A stretch of DNA of 64,000 bases from contig JAEPQK010000005.1 in assembly GCA_017640615.1 (NCBI GenBank), positions 289,586-353,585 of the forward strand, in the 5' to 3' direction. Positions 29,717 to 38,848 of the stretch are shown here, in pieces (positions within the stretch are counted from its first letter, which is position 1; each line of letters opens with the position of its first letter). The position numbers and the translations under genes were made by a program. Origin of the DNA: Rhizobiaceae bacterium. Lineage in GTDB: Bacteria; Pseudomonadota; Alphaproteobacteria; Rhizobiales; Rhizobiaceae. Below the pieces are notes generated by a model that searched no databases, was not told the DNA's origin, and saw only the letters and a program-made list of their open reading frames with translations.

Positions 29717-30622
29717 ATGGAACTCTGGATACCCATCACCATCGCCGCGGCGTTTCTGCAAAACCTGCGCTCCGCGACACAGAAGCATCTGAAGTCAGTC
29801 ATGGGTACGACCGGCGCAACCTTCGTGCGCTTTGGTTTCGGTGTTCCTTTCGCACTCGCCTTCGTCGCATTTCTGAATGGCGCTATGGGTTACGAGCTGC
29901 CGGTCGCCAATAGCGCATTCCTGATGTGGGCGGCTGTCGGCGGGTTGACGCAGATTGGCGCAACCTTTCTGCTGATCTATCTGTTTTCGTTCCGCAATTT
30001 CGCGGTTGGCACCGCCTATTCGCGGACCGAGCCGGCCCAGGCTGCGGTTTTCGGGTTGATCATACTCGCCGAATGGCCATCGACGGGCGCGCTGTCGGCG
30101 ATCGCAATCACCGTCTTTGGCGTGATGTTGATTTCAGTCGCGCACGAACCGAAAAGCCTACGTAACCTGTTCACTTCGGTTCTCAGCCGCAACGCGCTGA
30201 TCGGCCTGGCGTCGGGCACGCTGTTCGGTATCGCAGCCGTTGCCTATCGCGCCGCGTCGCTGTCGCTCGGCGGGCCCAACGCGCTGATGCAGGCAGCATA
30301 TACGCTGCTTTGGGTGATCGTGTTCCAGTCGGTGATCATGGCGGGGTGGATGATCTGGCGCGACCGTGCCGAGCTTGGCCGCGTGGCGCGCGCCTGGCGC
30401 CCGGCCCTCTTTACGGGACTTGTGGGCGCCAGTGCGTCGTTCGGCTGGTTCACGGCCATGACCTTGCAGCAGGCGGCGATCGTGAAAGCGCTCGCGCAGG
30501 TCGAGATGCTGTTCACCTTCGCGGCGTCGGTGTTTTTCTTCCGCGAGAAGATCACACCGCTCGAAGCCGCAGGCTGCCTGCTTATCGTGGCCGGTATCGT
30601 GGTGCTGGTGTTGCTCGGCTAG
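29717..30622 (+). CDS. EamA-type DMT-superfamily transporter
   Basis: A 301-residue protein with about ten membrane helices in two EamA halves (ELWIPITIAAAFLQNLRSA opens it; MLFTFAASVFFFREKITPLE is near the end of the second half). The start ATG 29717 is chosen because the protein then begins directly with the first helix. Substrate unknown; many relatives export amino acids or metabolites. It is convergent with phhA, sharing a four-base stop overlap. Confidence 0.88.
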   Translation: MELWIPITIAAAFLQNLRSATQKHLKSVMGTTGATFVRFGFGVPFALAFVAFLNGAMGYELPVANSAFLMWAAVGGLTQIGATFLLIYLFSFRNFAVGTAYSRTEPAQAAVFGLIILAEWPSTGALSAIAITVFGVMLISVAHEPKSLRNLFTSVLSRNALIGLASGTLFGIAAVAYRAASLSLGGPNALMQAAYTLLWVIVFQSVIMAGWMIWRDRAELGRVARAWRPALFTGLVGASASFGWFTAMTLQQAAIVKALAQVEMLFTFAASVFFFREKITPLEAAGCLLIVAGIVVLVLLG

Positions 30623-31452
30623 ACCGTCGCAGGGTCAAGCGGCTCGGCATCCTTCCAGCGTTTCACCAGCGCCTCCAGATCGAGCGCGCTGAACGCATCG
30701 CTCAAAGCCTCGAACGAGGGCAGCACGAAATAGGCGCGCTGGAACTTGTCGATCTCGTAGCCGGTGCGCATCACGGTCTCGATGTCGAACGGCACCCGGT
30801 GTGCGTCAGCGCTTTCGACCGCGAATTTGAGCTCGCTGAAGGACGACATCAGACCCGCGCCGAAGGCTTTCAACGGTCCGCCGGGTTCCTGGATCAGGCC
30901 GAATTCGGAGGTGTACCAGTAGAGCCGGGTGATCATCTCGTCGCCGCCGAGTGCGATCGCGTCGCCGGCGCGTGCACCGTACATCTGCATGAAGTCGGCG
31001 AACTGGGGCTGGGTCAGGATCGGCACATGGCCGAAGAAATCGTGGAACATGTCGGGCTCGACGATGTAGTCGAGCTCGTCCGCGCGCCTCAGCCAGTTTG
31101 TCACCGGGAAGCGGCGATTGGCGAGATGGTCGAAAAACGGTTCGGCCGGAATGAGCCCGGGCACTGCCACCAGCTCCCAGCCGGTGCGGGCGCGCAGCTT
31201 GTCGCTGACCTCATCGAAATCGGGGATGCGCTCCAGCAGGCCAAGGGCGTCGACCCCGTCGAGATAGGATTTATGCGCCAGCCGCTGCGTGAGCTCCGTC
31301 TGCCGGTCGCACAACAGGCGCCACACACGCTGCTGGGCATCGTCGTAATCGTAAGCCTGTTCGACGGTGAAGTCGCTGCGGCAAGCGAGGTAATCTCCGC
31401 GCAGCCCCTGTTCGGCGCATTCGCGTGCATAGTCCTGAACGCTGATTTCCAT
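30619..31452 (-). CDS. phhA: Phenylalanine-4-hydroxylase
   Basis: A 277-residue monomeric-type bacterial enzyme converting phenylalanine to tyrosine with tetrahydropterin and non-heme iron. The iron ligands are the two histidines in MFHDFFGHVP and the glutamate in YWYTSEFGL. No N-terminal regulatory ACT domain is present, as usual in bacteria. An Lrp-type regulator is encoded divergently with a perfect inverted repeat between the genes. Confidence 0.95.
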   Translation of the reverse strand: MEISVQDYARECAEQGLRGDYLACRSDFTVEQAYDYDDAQQRVWRLLCDRQTELTQRLAHKSYLDGVDALGLLERIPDFDEVSDKLRARTGWELVAVPGLIPAEPFFDHLANRRFPVTNWLRRADELDYIVEPDMFHDFFGHVPILTQPQFADFMQMYGARAGDAIALGGDEMITRLYWYTSEFGLIQEPGGPLKAFGAGLMSSFSELKFAVESADAHRVPFDIETVMRTGYEIDKFQRAYFVLPSFEALSDAFSALDLEALVKRWKDAEPLDPATV

Positions 31453-31556
31453 GGCTCTTCGCCTCCCTGGTTCGAAGGTGGATTCTGGCAGCCATGATAG
31501 CGGGAAGAAGATGCACGCTTTTGCTTTTTTGGGCGCGCTGAGCCTCGACCGGAGTT

Positions 31557-31592
31557 ATATTCACTCGATAGGACAAGAAATGGAGTGAATAT
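31557..31592. promoter_or_regulatory. Inverted repeat, probable Lrp-type operator for phhA
   Basis: ATATTCACTC (31557-31566) and GAGTGAATAT (31583-31592) form a perfect 10-bp inverted repeat with 16 bases between the arms. The right arm contains the ribosome site and the first two bases of the start codon of the Lrp-type gene. The position fits negative autoregulation plus control of the divergent phhA. Confidence 0.65.
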
Positions 31593-32067
31593 GCCTCGAT
31601 TGGATGAATTCGAAATCGCAATGCTCGAAGCGTTGCAGAAGGACGGCCGCAAGCCGGTTTCGGAGCTGGCACAGGAGATCGGCCTGTCGACGACGCCATG
31701 CGCGCGCCGCTTCGATTCATTGCGCGAAACCGGAATTCTGAAAGGGTTTCAGGCTGTCATCAGCCGTCGCGCGGTGGGTCTGGCGGTGGAAGTGTTCGTG
31801 CAGGTGCGGCTGGTCAGCCACAGCGACGATTCGCCCGAGATTTTCATTGCTGCCGTTCAGGATATGGACGAGGTCACGTCCTGCTGGACGATGACCGGCG
31901 ACCACGACTTCCTGCTGCATGTGATGGTGCCGGAGGTGGACGACCTCAACGACTTCATCATGAAACGCCTGATGCGGCTGAAAGGCGTGCGCGACGTGCA
32001 CACCCAGCTCGTGTTGTCGAATATCAAGGGCCCCTACCGTGTGCCGCTAGCGCATTTGCGACAGTAA
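31591..32067 (+). CDS. Lrp/AsnC-family regulator (probable PhhR-like regulator of phhA)
   Basis: A 158-residue Lrp-type protein. The helix-turn-helix is in RKPVSELAQEIGLSTTPCAR and the RAM domain follows (SCWTMTGDHDFLLHVMVPEV). The ATG at 31591 has GGAG five bases upstream; a GTG two codons earlier is also open. It is divergent from phhA, and the shared spacer holds a perfect inverted repeat, so it most likely senses an aromatic amino acid. That ligand is inference. Confidence 0.88.
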   Translation: MPRLDEFEIAMLEALQKDGRKPVSELAQEIGLSTTPCARRFDSLRETGILKGFQAVISRRAVGLAVEVFVQVRLVSHSDDSPEIFIAAVQDMDEVTSCWTMTGDHDFLLHVMVPEVDDLNDFIMKRLMRLKGVRDVHTQLVLSNIKGPYRVPLAHLRQ

Positions 32068-32070
32068 GTC

Positions 32071-32967
32071 TTAAGGCACCAGCAGCGTGCCGGCGCCATG
32101 CTCCGTGAAGAGCTCCAGCAGCACGGCATGCGGTGTCTTGCCGTTGAGAATGACCACGCCTTCCACGCCGCGGTTGATCGCGTCGATGCAGGTTTCGACC
32201 TTGGGGATCATCCCGCCGGCGATGGTGCCGTCTGCGATCAGCTCTTTTGCCTCCGCGACAGTCAGCTCGTCGATAAGCTGCTTGTCTTTGTCCAGAACGC
32301 CCGGCACGTCGGTGAGGAACAGAAGGCGCGACGCCTGCACCGCGCCGGCAATCGCGCCGGCGAAGGTGTCGGCATTCACATTATAAGTGTGGCCGTCGCG
32401 CCCGGGCGCGACGGGCGCAATTACCGGGATCATCTCTGAACCTGCGAGCAGGTCGAGCAGCGTGCGGTCCACTTCGGCCGGCTCGCCGACGAAACCGAGA
32501 TCGAGCACGCGTTCGATATTGCTGTCAGGGTCGCGCACGGTCTTGTGCGCCTTCTCGGCGAAGACCATGTTGCCGTCCTTGCCGCACAGGCCGATCGCCC
32601 ATTCGCCCTCGGCATTGATGAGCGCGACGATCTCCTTGTTGATCGAGCCGGCCAGCACCATCTCCACGATCTCGACGGTCTTGGCGTCGGTGACGCGTAG
32701 CCCGCCCTCGAATTTGGATTCAATCCCCATCTTGGCCAGCATCGCCGCGATCTGCGGGCCACCGCCATGCACCACGATCGGGTTCACACCGGACTGCTTC
32801 AAAAGCGCGACATCGCGCGCGAATGCGCGGCCGAGATCGGCGTCGCCCATTGCGTGCCCGCCATATTTGATGACGACGGTCTTATTCTCGTAGCGCTGCA
32901 TATAGGGCAGGGCGGCGGAGAGCAGCCGAGCCTGTTCAGCGGGGTTCGCGGCGGTATCGCTGGTCAT
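32071..32967 (-). CDS. argB: Acetylglutamate kinase
   Basis: A 298-residue amino acid kinase of arginine synthesis. The phosphate-binding segments [11 protein letters not shown] and [14 protein letters not shown] and the C-terminal [14 protein letters not shown] are present. The ATG at 32967 (MTSDTAAN) gives the family length. In rhizobia argB normally follows engB directly; here an amidase, a sigma/anti-sigma pair, a fasciclin gene and msrB lie between them. Confidence 0.96.
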   Translation of the reverse strand: MTSDTAANPAEQARLLSAALPYMQRYENKTVVIKYGGHAMGDADLGRAFARDVALLKQSGVNPIVVHGGGPQIAAMLAKMGIESKFEGGLRVTDAKTVEIVEMVLAGSINKEIVALINAEGEWAIGLCGKDGNMVFAEKAHKTVRDPDSNIERVLDLGFVGEPAEVDRTLLDLLAGSEMIPVIAPVAPGRDGHTYNVNADTFAGAIAGAVQASRLLFLTDVPGVLDKDKQLIDELTVAEAKELIADGTIAGGMIPKVETCIDAINRGVEGVVILNGKTPHAVLLELFTEHGAGTLLVP

Positions 32968-33038
32968 TTCATCCTCGGGCGGGGAGATATCGCCCGTCTC
33001 ATATCGGCATTCGCGGTCTCCCGCAAACGGCAGTCTGC

Positions 33039-34538
33039 CTATTGCGGCACATGAAATGACGCACGGCGGTCGAGCCATCCCGAGAGCTTTTCCATCTGAC
33101 CGGCGAGTGCGTAGAGCGTCTCCTCATCGCCAGGCCGGCCCACGGCCTGGATCCCGATCGGCAACCCGTCAGCGGTGACATGTATCGGCAGTGATATCGC
33201 AGGTTGGCCCGTTACGTTCTGGATCGGTGTCCAGTGCGTGAACCAGAGGCTCTTGTCCATCAGCTGCCCAAGAAACGCGTCGAATTTCAGAAGCCGGGTC
33301 AAATGCAGCTTGTCGAGGAGGTTTTCCAGAACCTCATCCATTCCGGTGGCGTCCATCTCACCGACCTTGACTGGTGGATGTGCGATGACCGGCATCAGCA
33401 CGGCATCGTATTTGGCGGTCGTCGCGATGATTGCCCGGGACGCTTCATGCAGTCGCTGTACGCCTTCATAAACTTCGCCGGCCGTCAGCAAATTGCCCAG
33501 TCGCGCGAGCACCCGTGTTGATCGCTCGATTTCGCCGATCACGCCGTGGCCGACGCGCGTTGCTTCCAGTCGCATTTGACCCGCAACCGACGAAGCGACG
33601 GAACGCGCGAAATCTGCGATGAAGGCGCGGTTCGCCATCGGCAGTTCGATCTCTTCCACGCTGTGTCCGCCTTCGCGTGCAAGCGCTATTGCGGCATCGA
33701 GCGCGGCCATCGTTTCGTCGGAAACGGGCAGGCCGAGCGGAGACGCCCGGTAGACGGCGATGGCCAGCTTGCCCGGTTTCCGCTTGGCCGCCTGCAAAAA
33801 CGTACCCTTTTGCGGCGCAAAGGCCTGATAAGGCGAAAGCGGATCAGCCCCATGGGTAAGGTCGAGCAGTAGCGCGCTGTCACGCACCGACCGCGTGACC
33901 ACGTGATCGACGACAAAGCCGTACCAGCTTTCTGAAGCGATTGGCGTCAGTGGCACCCGGCCACGCGAAACCTTCATTCCGACGAGGCCGGTGGTTGCGG
34001 ACGGCACCCGGATTGACCCGCCTCCATCCGAGGCATGTGCTGCCGGCACCACTCCGGCGGCGACCAGCGAGGCCGACCCACCGGACGAACCACCGCTTGT
34101 GTGCCCTGTGTTCCAAGGGTTCCGGGTTGCACCAAATGCTTTGGATTCCGTGACCAGGCGCAACCCGTGTTCCGGGCTCGTGCTCGTCACGATTGGGACA
34201 AGTCCTGCGTCCAGATAGCGCTCCGTAAGTACGGAATCGAAATCCGGCACAAAAGCCTCTACGCGGCTGCCCGAATGCGTCGGGACACCGCGCTGCGCGA
34301 TTCCCAGATCCTTGACCGCAAACGGGACGCCGGCAAGCGGCAGTTTGCGATCGACGGCCTTGGCGCGCTCACGCGCTCTGTCGTAGAGTTTTTCTGCGAC
34401 AGCGTTGATTTCAGGATTGACGAGCTCGGCGCGTGAGATTGCCGCGTCCACCAATTCGACGGGATCCAACTCTCCCTTGTTCACCTGCTGTGCGAGAAAA
34501 GTCGCATCGTGCGACCAAAGCAATTTGTCGATGCCCAT
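33039..34538 (-). CDS. Amidase-signature family hydrolase
   Basis: A 499-residue amidase. The Ser-cisSer-Lys triad is visible: Lys in FAVKDLGIA, Ser in [13 protein letters not shown] and Ser in [12 protein letters not shown]. Length and layout match the general amidase group and not GatA, which would sit with gatB/gatC. The substrate is unknown. It is upstream of argB by 71 bases on the same strand and divergent from the sigma factor gene. Confidence 0.9.
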   Translation of the reverse strand: MGIDKLLWSHDATFLAQQVNKGELDPVELVDAAISRAELVNPEINAVAEKLYDRARERAKAVDRKLPLAGVPFAVKDLGIAQRGVPTHSGSRVEAFVPDFDSVLTERYLDAGLVPIVTSTSPEHGLRLVTESKAFGATRNPWNTGHTSGGSSGGSASLVAAGVVPAAHASDGGGSIRVPSATTGLVGMKVSRGRVPLTPIASESWYGFVVDHVVTRSVRDSALLLDLTHGADPLSPYQAFAPQKGTFLQAAKRKPGKLAIAVYRASPLGLPVSDETMAALDAAIALAREGGHSVEEIELPMANRAFIADFARSVASSVAGQMRLEATRVGHGVIGEIERSTRVLARLGNLLTAGEVYEGVQRLHEASRAIIATTAKYDAVLMPVIAHPPVKVGEMDATGMDEVLENLLDKLHLTRLLKFDAFLGQLMDKSLWFTHWTPIQNVTGQPAISLPIHVTADGLPIGIQAVGRPGDEETLYALAGQMEKLSGWLDRRASFHVPQ

Positions 34539-34650
34539 GAACCCCTCCGCTCCCCAACGAGCCTAGAATGGCGCAATATGGCGCGCAACGTTGACGCATA
34601 TGGGTGTCCGCCTCATTGCAAATGTGCGCAGAGCCACTAATCTGGCGCCA

Positions 34651-35190
34651 ATGACGCCTCAGGACATTTCCAAGCTCATAGTTCGGGTTTCGATGAGCGA
34701 CCGCTCAGCGTTCGATTTGCTTTACCGGCAAACCAGCGCGAAACTCTATGGCGTTTGCCTACGTATCTTGAATGACCGGGCGGAGGCCGATGAGGCGCTG
34801 CAGGAGGTTTTCGTCAAGATATGGACGAAAGCCGACCGCTTCGCTGTCTCCGATCTCAGCCCGATCTCGTGGCTGGTGGCCGTTGCGCGTAACCATTCGA
34901 TTGACCGGATTCGCGCCCGCCGCCCCGCCGCGGACGATATTGATGAGGCGATGGAAGTCGCCGACCCGACGCCCGGTCCAGAGGCTTTGGCCGTGGCAAG
35001 TGGCGAACGGGCGGCGATCGACAGTTGTCTCGATGAGTTGGAGGCCGAACGTGCGGATGCCGTGCGCGGTGCATATCTGAATGGCGACAGTTACGCCGAA
35101 CTTGCGGAGCGTTTTTCGGTTCCGCTCAACACAATGCGGACCTGGCTGCGGCGCAGCCTTCTGAAGCTTAGGGAATGTCTGGAACGATGA
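34651..35190 (+). CDS. ECF-type RNA polymerase sigma factor, SigK-like
   Basis: A 179-residue sigma factor with regions 2 (RAEADEALQEVFVKIWTKAD, then SWLVAVARNHSIDRIRAR) and 4 (YAELAERFSVPLNTMRTWLR) and nothing else, as in group 4 factors. ATG 34651 is preferred over an upstream in-frame ATG at 34591 because the protein then begins just before region 2. The next gene, an RskA-type anti-sigma factor, overlaps its stop as ATGA. A fasciclin gene follows. This gene order is the same as the SigK regulon logic of mycobacteria, where SigK controls fasciclin-type antigens. Confidence 0.9.
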   Translation: MTPQDISKLIVRVSMSDRSAFDLLYRQTSAKLYGVCLRILNDRAEADEALQEVFVKIWTKADRFAVSDLSPISWLVAVARNHSIDRIRARRPAADDIDEAMEVADPTPGPEALAVASGERAAIDSCLDELEAERADAVRGAYLNGDSYAELAERFSVPLNTMRTWLRRSLLKLRECLER

Positions 35191-35909
35191 CGCAGGCGAA
35201 CGACAGGGACATGGAACAGAACGGAGGCGAGAACATGCTCGCTGCCGAATATGTTCTTGGCGTCCTGCCCGACGCCGAACGCCGCCAGGTGGCGGCGCGC
35301 ATCGATTCCGATCCCGCCTTCGCGCGCGAAGTGGATGAGTGGGAGGTCAGGCTTTCCGGCATGGCCGACGCCTATGAGCCGGTCGACCCGCCGGCCGACC
35401 TGAAACAGGCGCTGGATGGCAGGCTTTTTGCAGCCGATGCCTCGCAGGCGCAGCGCGTGGGGTTCTGGAGCAGCCTCGCATTCTGGCGCACGGCCACGGC
35501 CGCGGCACTCGTTGCCATGGTCGTGGCGCTTGCCATTCCATATCTCACCGTCGATCAGGGCTCCATAACGGCCGAGCGCCTGGTCGCGTCTCTCTCGCAT
35601 GACGATACCGACGTGCACTATTTCGTGGTCTACGACGCCGCGAAGTCCGATGTCGGCCTGTCGCATGTCACCGGCGCGCGCGCCGAGGGCCGCGATTTCG
35701 AGCTTTGGGTGATCGAAGGCAGCAACCCGCCGGCTTCGCTTGGTGTCATTCCGGTCGGCTCCAATGTACATCTGGCCGTCACGGGCGACCTCAAACGCCG
35801 CATCGAGGCGGGTGCTGCGTTTGCGATCAGCCTGGAGCCGTTGGGCGGGTCTCCGACCGGCGAACCGACGGGCCCGGTGGTCGCGGTCGGTGACCTCACC
35901 ACCATCTGA
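35187..35909 (+). CDS. Anti-sigma factor, RskA family
   Basis: A 240-residue single-pass membrane protein. The cytoplasmic N-terminus (AAEYVLGVLPDAERRQVAAR) is the anti-sigma part; one helix spans residues about 102-120; the periplasmic RskA domain follows (GRDFELWVIEGSNPPASLGV). It should hold the upstream sigma factor at the membrane until a signal leads to its proteolysis. ATG 35187 overlaps the sigma stop codon; ATG 35175 is the alternative. Confidence 0.9.
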   Translation: MTQANDRDMEQNGGENMLAAEYVLGVLPDAERRQVAARIDSDPAFAREVDEWEVRLSGMADAYEPVDPPADLKQALDGRLFAADASQAQRVGFWSSLAFWRTATAAALVAMVVALAIPYLTVDQGSITAERLVASLSHDDTDVHYFVVYDAAKSDVGLSHVTGARAEGRDFELWVIEGSNPPASLGVIPVGSNVHLAVTGDLKRRIEAGAAFAISLEPLGGSPTGEPTGPVVAVGDLTTI

Positions 35910-36079
35910 GATTTCTGCAACAATAAGGTGAAGTGGGCGTCAGTTGGGCGCCAATTTTTCTATTGTTATCAGCTACTTATCAAAAAAGTTCAGAATTTCG
36001 AAACTTTCGCCAAAACCCTCCCGTGTCTCTTGTAGCCCACCCCACAGGGCCCAACAGGGAAACAGAGGAGTTACCCCCA

Positions 36080-36640
36080 ATGCGTAAGTTCACTTCCACG
36101 ATTCTCTCCGGTGCCGTTGCAGCAGCTGCTATCGCAGGCGCTGCCTTTGCAATGGAAAATCCGATGGTCGGCGGCGCGCCGATGTATGCCGACAAGAACA
36201 TTGTCGAAAATGCCGTGAACTCGAAGGACCACACCACGCTGGTCGCCGCGGTCCAGGCTGCCGGTCTCGTCGAGACGCTGCAGAGCGAAGGTCCGTTCAC
36301 CGTTTTCGCACCGGTCAACGCTGCGTTTGAGGCTCTGCCGGAAGGCACCGTCGAGACGCTGCTGAAGCCTGAAAACAAGGACCAGCTCACAACCATCCTG
36401 ACCTGCCACGTCGTTGCAGCTGACGCTATGTCCGACGCAATCAAGGGCATGATCGCCGACGATGGCGGCAACCACCCGGTCAACACCGTTGGCGGCTGCA
36501 CGCTGCAGGCCAAGATGGACGGCGACAACATCACGCTGACCGACGAGAACGGCAATGTGGCAACCGTCACGATCGCCGACGTTGATCAGTCGAATGGCGT
36601 GATCCACGTGATCGACACCGTCCTTCTGCCGAAGGCCTAA
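36080..36640 (+). CDS. Secreted single-domain fasciclin (FAS1) protein
   Basis: A 186-residue protein with a signal peptide (residues 1-24, ending AAFA) and one FAS1 domain. Conserved H1/H2 regions are GPFTVFAPVNAAFEALPEGT and VIHVIDTVLLPK. FAS1 proteins act in surface adhesion. The 160-residue mature domain is almost the same as the first domain of the protein at 38849-39946; I count seven residue differences. The gene is 170 bases downstream of the anti-sigma gene and is the obvious candidate target of the sigma factor. Confidence 0.92.
   Translation: MRKFTSTILSGAVAAAAIAGAAFAMENPMVGGAPMYADKNIVENAVNSKDHTTLVAAVQAAGLVETLQSEGPFTVFAPVNAAFEALPEGTVETLLKPENKDQLTTILTCHVVAADAMSDAIKGMIADDGGNHPVNTVGGCTLQAKMDGDNITLTDENGNVATVTIADVDQSNGVIHVIDTVLLPKA
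36155..36634 (+). repeat. FAS1 domain repeat, plus-strand copy
   Basis: This 480-bp segment encodes the mature FAS1 domain of the single-domain protein. It matches the inverted segment at 39395-39874 without gaps; the encoded 160 residues differ at about seven positions, while third codon positions differ more often. The pattern points to duplication followed by purifying selection or occasional gene conversion. Confidence 0.85.
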
Positions 36641-36686
36641 CTGCGAGGCGCGCGGCGCACCTGATCCCCGTACTCGCCGCGCGGCT

Positions 36687-36737
36687 TTCGCCCCGCCTGT
36701 GCCTCGGCTCCCTTGGCGCACGGCGGGGCGAATTTCT
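36687..36737 (+). terminator. Terminator after the single-domain fasciclin gene
   Basis: TTCGCCCCGCC (36687-36697) pairs perfectly with GGCGGGGCGAA (36722-36732); inner bases GTGC/GCAC extend the hairpin. TTTCTT follows. It lies about 50 bases after the fasciclin stop codon and before msrB. Confidence 0.7.
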
Positions 36738-36821
36738 TCCGGGCCATGCTCAAGCCAAGTTGATTGTTTCGCGAGCGCCGGCCCGGTGTATGCCCGTCCC
36801 CGACGATAAGGAGATTCCAGC

Positions 36822-37325
36822 ATGAACAGACGCGAACTTCTTTATGGAACAGGAACTCTCGCGCTTCTTGCCGGCGGAGCTACGTTTCTAAGCGGCAGGA
36901 CAATGTCGCCAGCGGAAGCCTCCGAAGGCAATTTCGAAATCATGAAAAGCGAAGCCGAATGGCGCTCCATTCTGTCGCCAGATCAGTTTTCGGTACTACG
37001 TGAGGAAGCGACGGAGCGCCCCTTCACCAGCCCGCTGAATAAGGAAAAGCGCGCCGGTACCTTCCACTGCGCAGGCTGCGACTTGCCGGTCTATTCGTCG
37101 GAAACGAAATATGATTCCGGCACCGGTTGGCCGAGCTTCTGGAAGTCGCTTCCAAACGCGGTCGGTACCAAGCCCGACAACTCGCTCTTCATGCAGCGCA
37201 CAGAAGTGCATTGCCGCCGTTGCGGTGGTCACTTTGGGCATATCTTCGATGATGGCCCGCCACCGACCGGCAAACGCCACTGCATCAACGGCCTGGCACT
37301 TACCTTCGTGGCCGCGCAGGCTTAA
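36822..37325 (+). CDS. msrB: Exported peptide-methionine (R)-S-oxide reductase
   Basis: A 167-residue MsrB with a signal sequence carrying a twin-arginine start (NRRELLYGTGTLALLAGG). The zinc site is two CxxC pairs (CAGCD and CRRCGG). The catalytic cysteine is in GKRHCINGLAL. Signature GTGWPSFWKSL is intact. It repairs oxidised methionine, here probably in the periplasm. Its location beside the sigma/anti-sigma/fasciclin genes suggests a linked envelope or oxidative stress response; this is inference. Confidence 0.93.
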   Translation: MNRRELLYGTGTLALLAGGATFLSGRTMSPAEASEGNFEIMKSEAEWRSILSPDQFSVLREEATERPFTSPLNKEKRAGTFHCAGCDLPVYSSETKYDSGTGWPSFWKSLPNAVGTKPDNSLFMQRTEVHCRRCGGHFGHIFDDGPPPTGKRHCINGLALTFVAAQA

Positions 37326-37361
37326 GGAAGTAGGTCGGCAAGCCTATTCCCCGCAAGTCAT

Positions 37362-37388
37362 GCGGAGATTAGCGCGTCTAATCTCCGC
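37362..37388. terminator. Hairpin between convergent msrB and engB
   Basis: GCGGAGATTAG (37362-37372) and CTAATCTCCGC (37378-37388) form a perfect 11-bp stem with a five-base loop. It has no T tract on either side. Placed in the 81-bp gap between two convergent genes, it probably ends or protects both transcripts. Confidence 0.65.
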
Positions 37389-37406
37389 ATAGCGGCGCGC
37401 GCAGGG

Positions 37407-38036
37407 CTAACTCAGCGCTACAGCGATTGCCTCTCGCAATTCCGGCATCCCGCTGCCGGTTTCCGATGATGTCGCAACGACTTCAGGAAACGCGGCGGGC
37501 CGCCGCTTGATCTTTTCCAGCGTTTCCGCGATGAGCCGTTTCACCACCGGCGGCTTGATCTTGTCGGTTTTTGTCAGAACGATCTGGTAGGACACGGCGG
37601 CTTTGTCGAGCAGGTCAAGCACTTCCTCGTCATTGGCTTTCAGCCCATGGCGTGCATCGATCAGCACATAGACGCGCTTCAGCGTCACGCGGCCGCGCAG
37701 ATAGTCGAAGACAAGCCGCGTCCACTGCTCGACCGTTTCTTTCGGCGCTTTCGCGTAGCCATATCCAGGCATATCGACCAGCGCCATTGGCGGCAGGTCG
37801 TCGGCGCTGCCGGCATAGCCGTCGGGCACGAAATAGTTGAGCTCCTGCGTGCGCCCCGGCGTGTTGGAGGTGCGCGCAAGCCCCTTGCGTCCGAGAAGCG
37901 CATTGATGAGCGACGACTTGCCGACATTGGAGCGGCCTGCAAACGCAATTTCAGGCGGCCCTTCCGGTGGCAGGAACTTCATCGACGGCACGCCGCGAAT
38001 GAACACCCAGGGGCGTGCGAATACCGTAGCTTCCAT
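37407..38036 (-). CDS. engB: Ribosome biogenesis GTP-binding protein EngB/YihA
   Basis: A 209-residue essential GTPase of the TRAFAC class. G1 is [15 protein letters not shown]2/3 include [12 protein letters not shown] and [12 protein letters not shown], and G4 is LTKTDKI. ATG 38036 (MEATVF) is the conserved start; an upstream extension in the open frame is the neighbouring gene in another phase. Normally it stands between yidC and argB. A Vat-type acetyltransferase gene ends two bases upstream. Confidence 0.95.
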   Translation of the reverse strand: MEATVFARPWVFIRGVPSMKFLPPEGPPEIAFAGRSNVGKSSLINALLGRKGLARTSNTPGRTQELNYFVPDGYAGSADDLPPMALVDMPGYGYAKAPKETVEQWTRLVFDYLRGRVTLKRVYVLIDARHGLKANDEEVLDLLDKAAVSYQIVLTKTDKIKPPVVKRLIAETLEKIKRRPAAFPEVVATSSETGSGMPELREAIAVALS

Positions 38037-38038
38037 AC

Positions 38039-38677
38039 TCAAGTCGCCGCCTCCAACGCCTCGATGTCGGCGCCTCTGATGGCGTCGAGATTGCGGGTGA
38101 TCTTCTCCGCGTCCCAATCCCACCATGCAATTTCGAGCAGCCGGCGGACGGTGCCGGCGTCGAAACGCATTTTCACCACCTCCGCCGCGTTGCCGGCAAC
38201 GATGGCAAAGGGCGGCACGTCATGCGTGACCACCGAGCGCGCAGCCACGATCGCGCCTTCGCCAATCGTGACGCCCGGCATGATGATCGCTTCCATGCCA
38301 ATCCACACATCATGGCCCACTACGGTGTCGCCGCGCACCTCGCGCGCCCATGTGTCGGGGTCGAAACCCTTCTCCCAGCCATGGCCGAAGATGTTGAAGG
38401 GGTAAGTGGAGAAACCCGACATGGCGTGGTTTGCACCATTCATGATGAAGCGCGCGCCTTCTGCGATGGCGCAGAAGCGGCCGATGATCAGCTTGTCGCC
38501 AATAAACGGGTAGTGATGCAGAACGCATTTCGACTGAAACGTATCCGGCCCCTCGGGGTCGTCATAGTAGGTGTAATCGCCGATCTCGATGTTCGGTGCA
38601 TCGACCAGCGGTCGAAGAAAACCGACGCGCGGATGCATTTCGATGGGATGTTTGATTTCGGGTTTCGGTCCCCACAT
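38039..38677 (-). CDS. Vat-type (CatB-related) O-acetyltransferase
   Basis: A 212-residue left-handed beta-helix acetyltransferase closely resembling streptogramin A acetyltransferases. The shared stretches are [31 protein letters not shown] with the catalytic-type His, [28 protein letters not shown] and IAWWDWD. I choose ATG 38677 ([11 protein letters not shown]), which aligns with the Vat start and has GGAG upstream; ATGs at 38692 and 38704 are in frame. It may acetylate an antibiotic or another hydroxylated compound. It is likely co-transcribed with engB. Confidence 0.88.
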   Translation of the reverse strand: MWGPKPEIKHPIEMHPRVGFLRPLVDAPNIEIGDYTYYDDPEGPDTFQSKCVLHHYPFIGDKLIIGRFCAIAEGARFIMNGANHAMSGFSTYPFNIFGHGWEKGFDPDTWAREVRGDTVVGHDVWIGMEAIIMPGVTIGEGAIVAARSVVTHDVPPFAIVAGNAAEVVKMRFDAGTVRRLLEIAWWDWDAEKITRNLDAIRGADIEALEAAT

Positions 38678-38769
38678 TGACTGCCGCTCCATGGCATGCG
38701 CCATCGGGCGCCGGTTCGTTTACCGGCATATAGCAGAACGGTTGTGCGGGTCGAATAGAAGGTGGGGAA

Positions 38770-38804
38770 ACCGGGGCCCTGGAAGGGAAGGTTCAGGCCC
38801 CGGT
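38770..38804 (-). terminator. GC-rich hairpin after the two-domain fasciclin gene
   Basis: ACCGGGGCC (38770-38778) pairs with GGCCCCGGT (38796-38804). It lies 45 bases past the fasciclin stop codon on the minus strand and ahead of the acetyltransferase-engB pair. There is no U tract, so the strength is uncertain. Confidence 0.55.
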
Positions 38805-38848
38805 CCGCTCGACGCCGCGGCCGGCAGAGCCGGCAGCGGCGCTTGTGC

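Noticed and set aside
30310..31497. 395-codon plus-strand frame opposite phhA
   Set aside because: phhA has all iron ligands on the minus strand; the plus frame has no motif.
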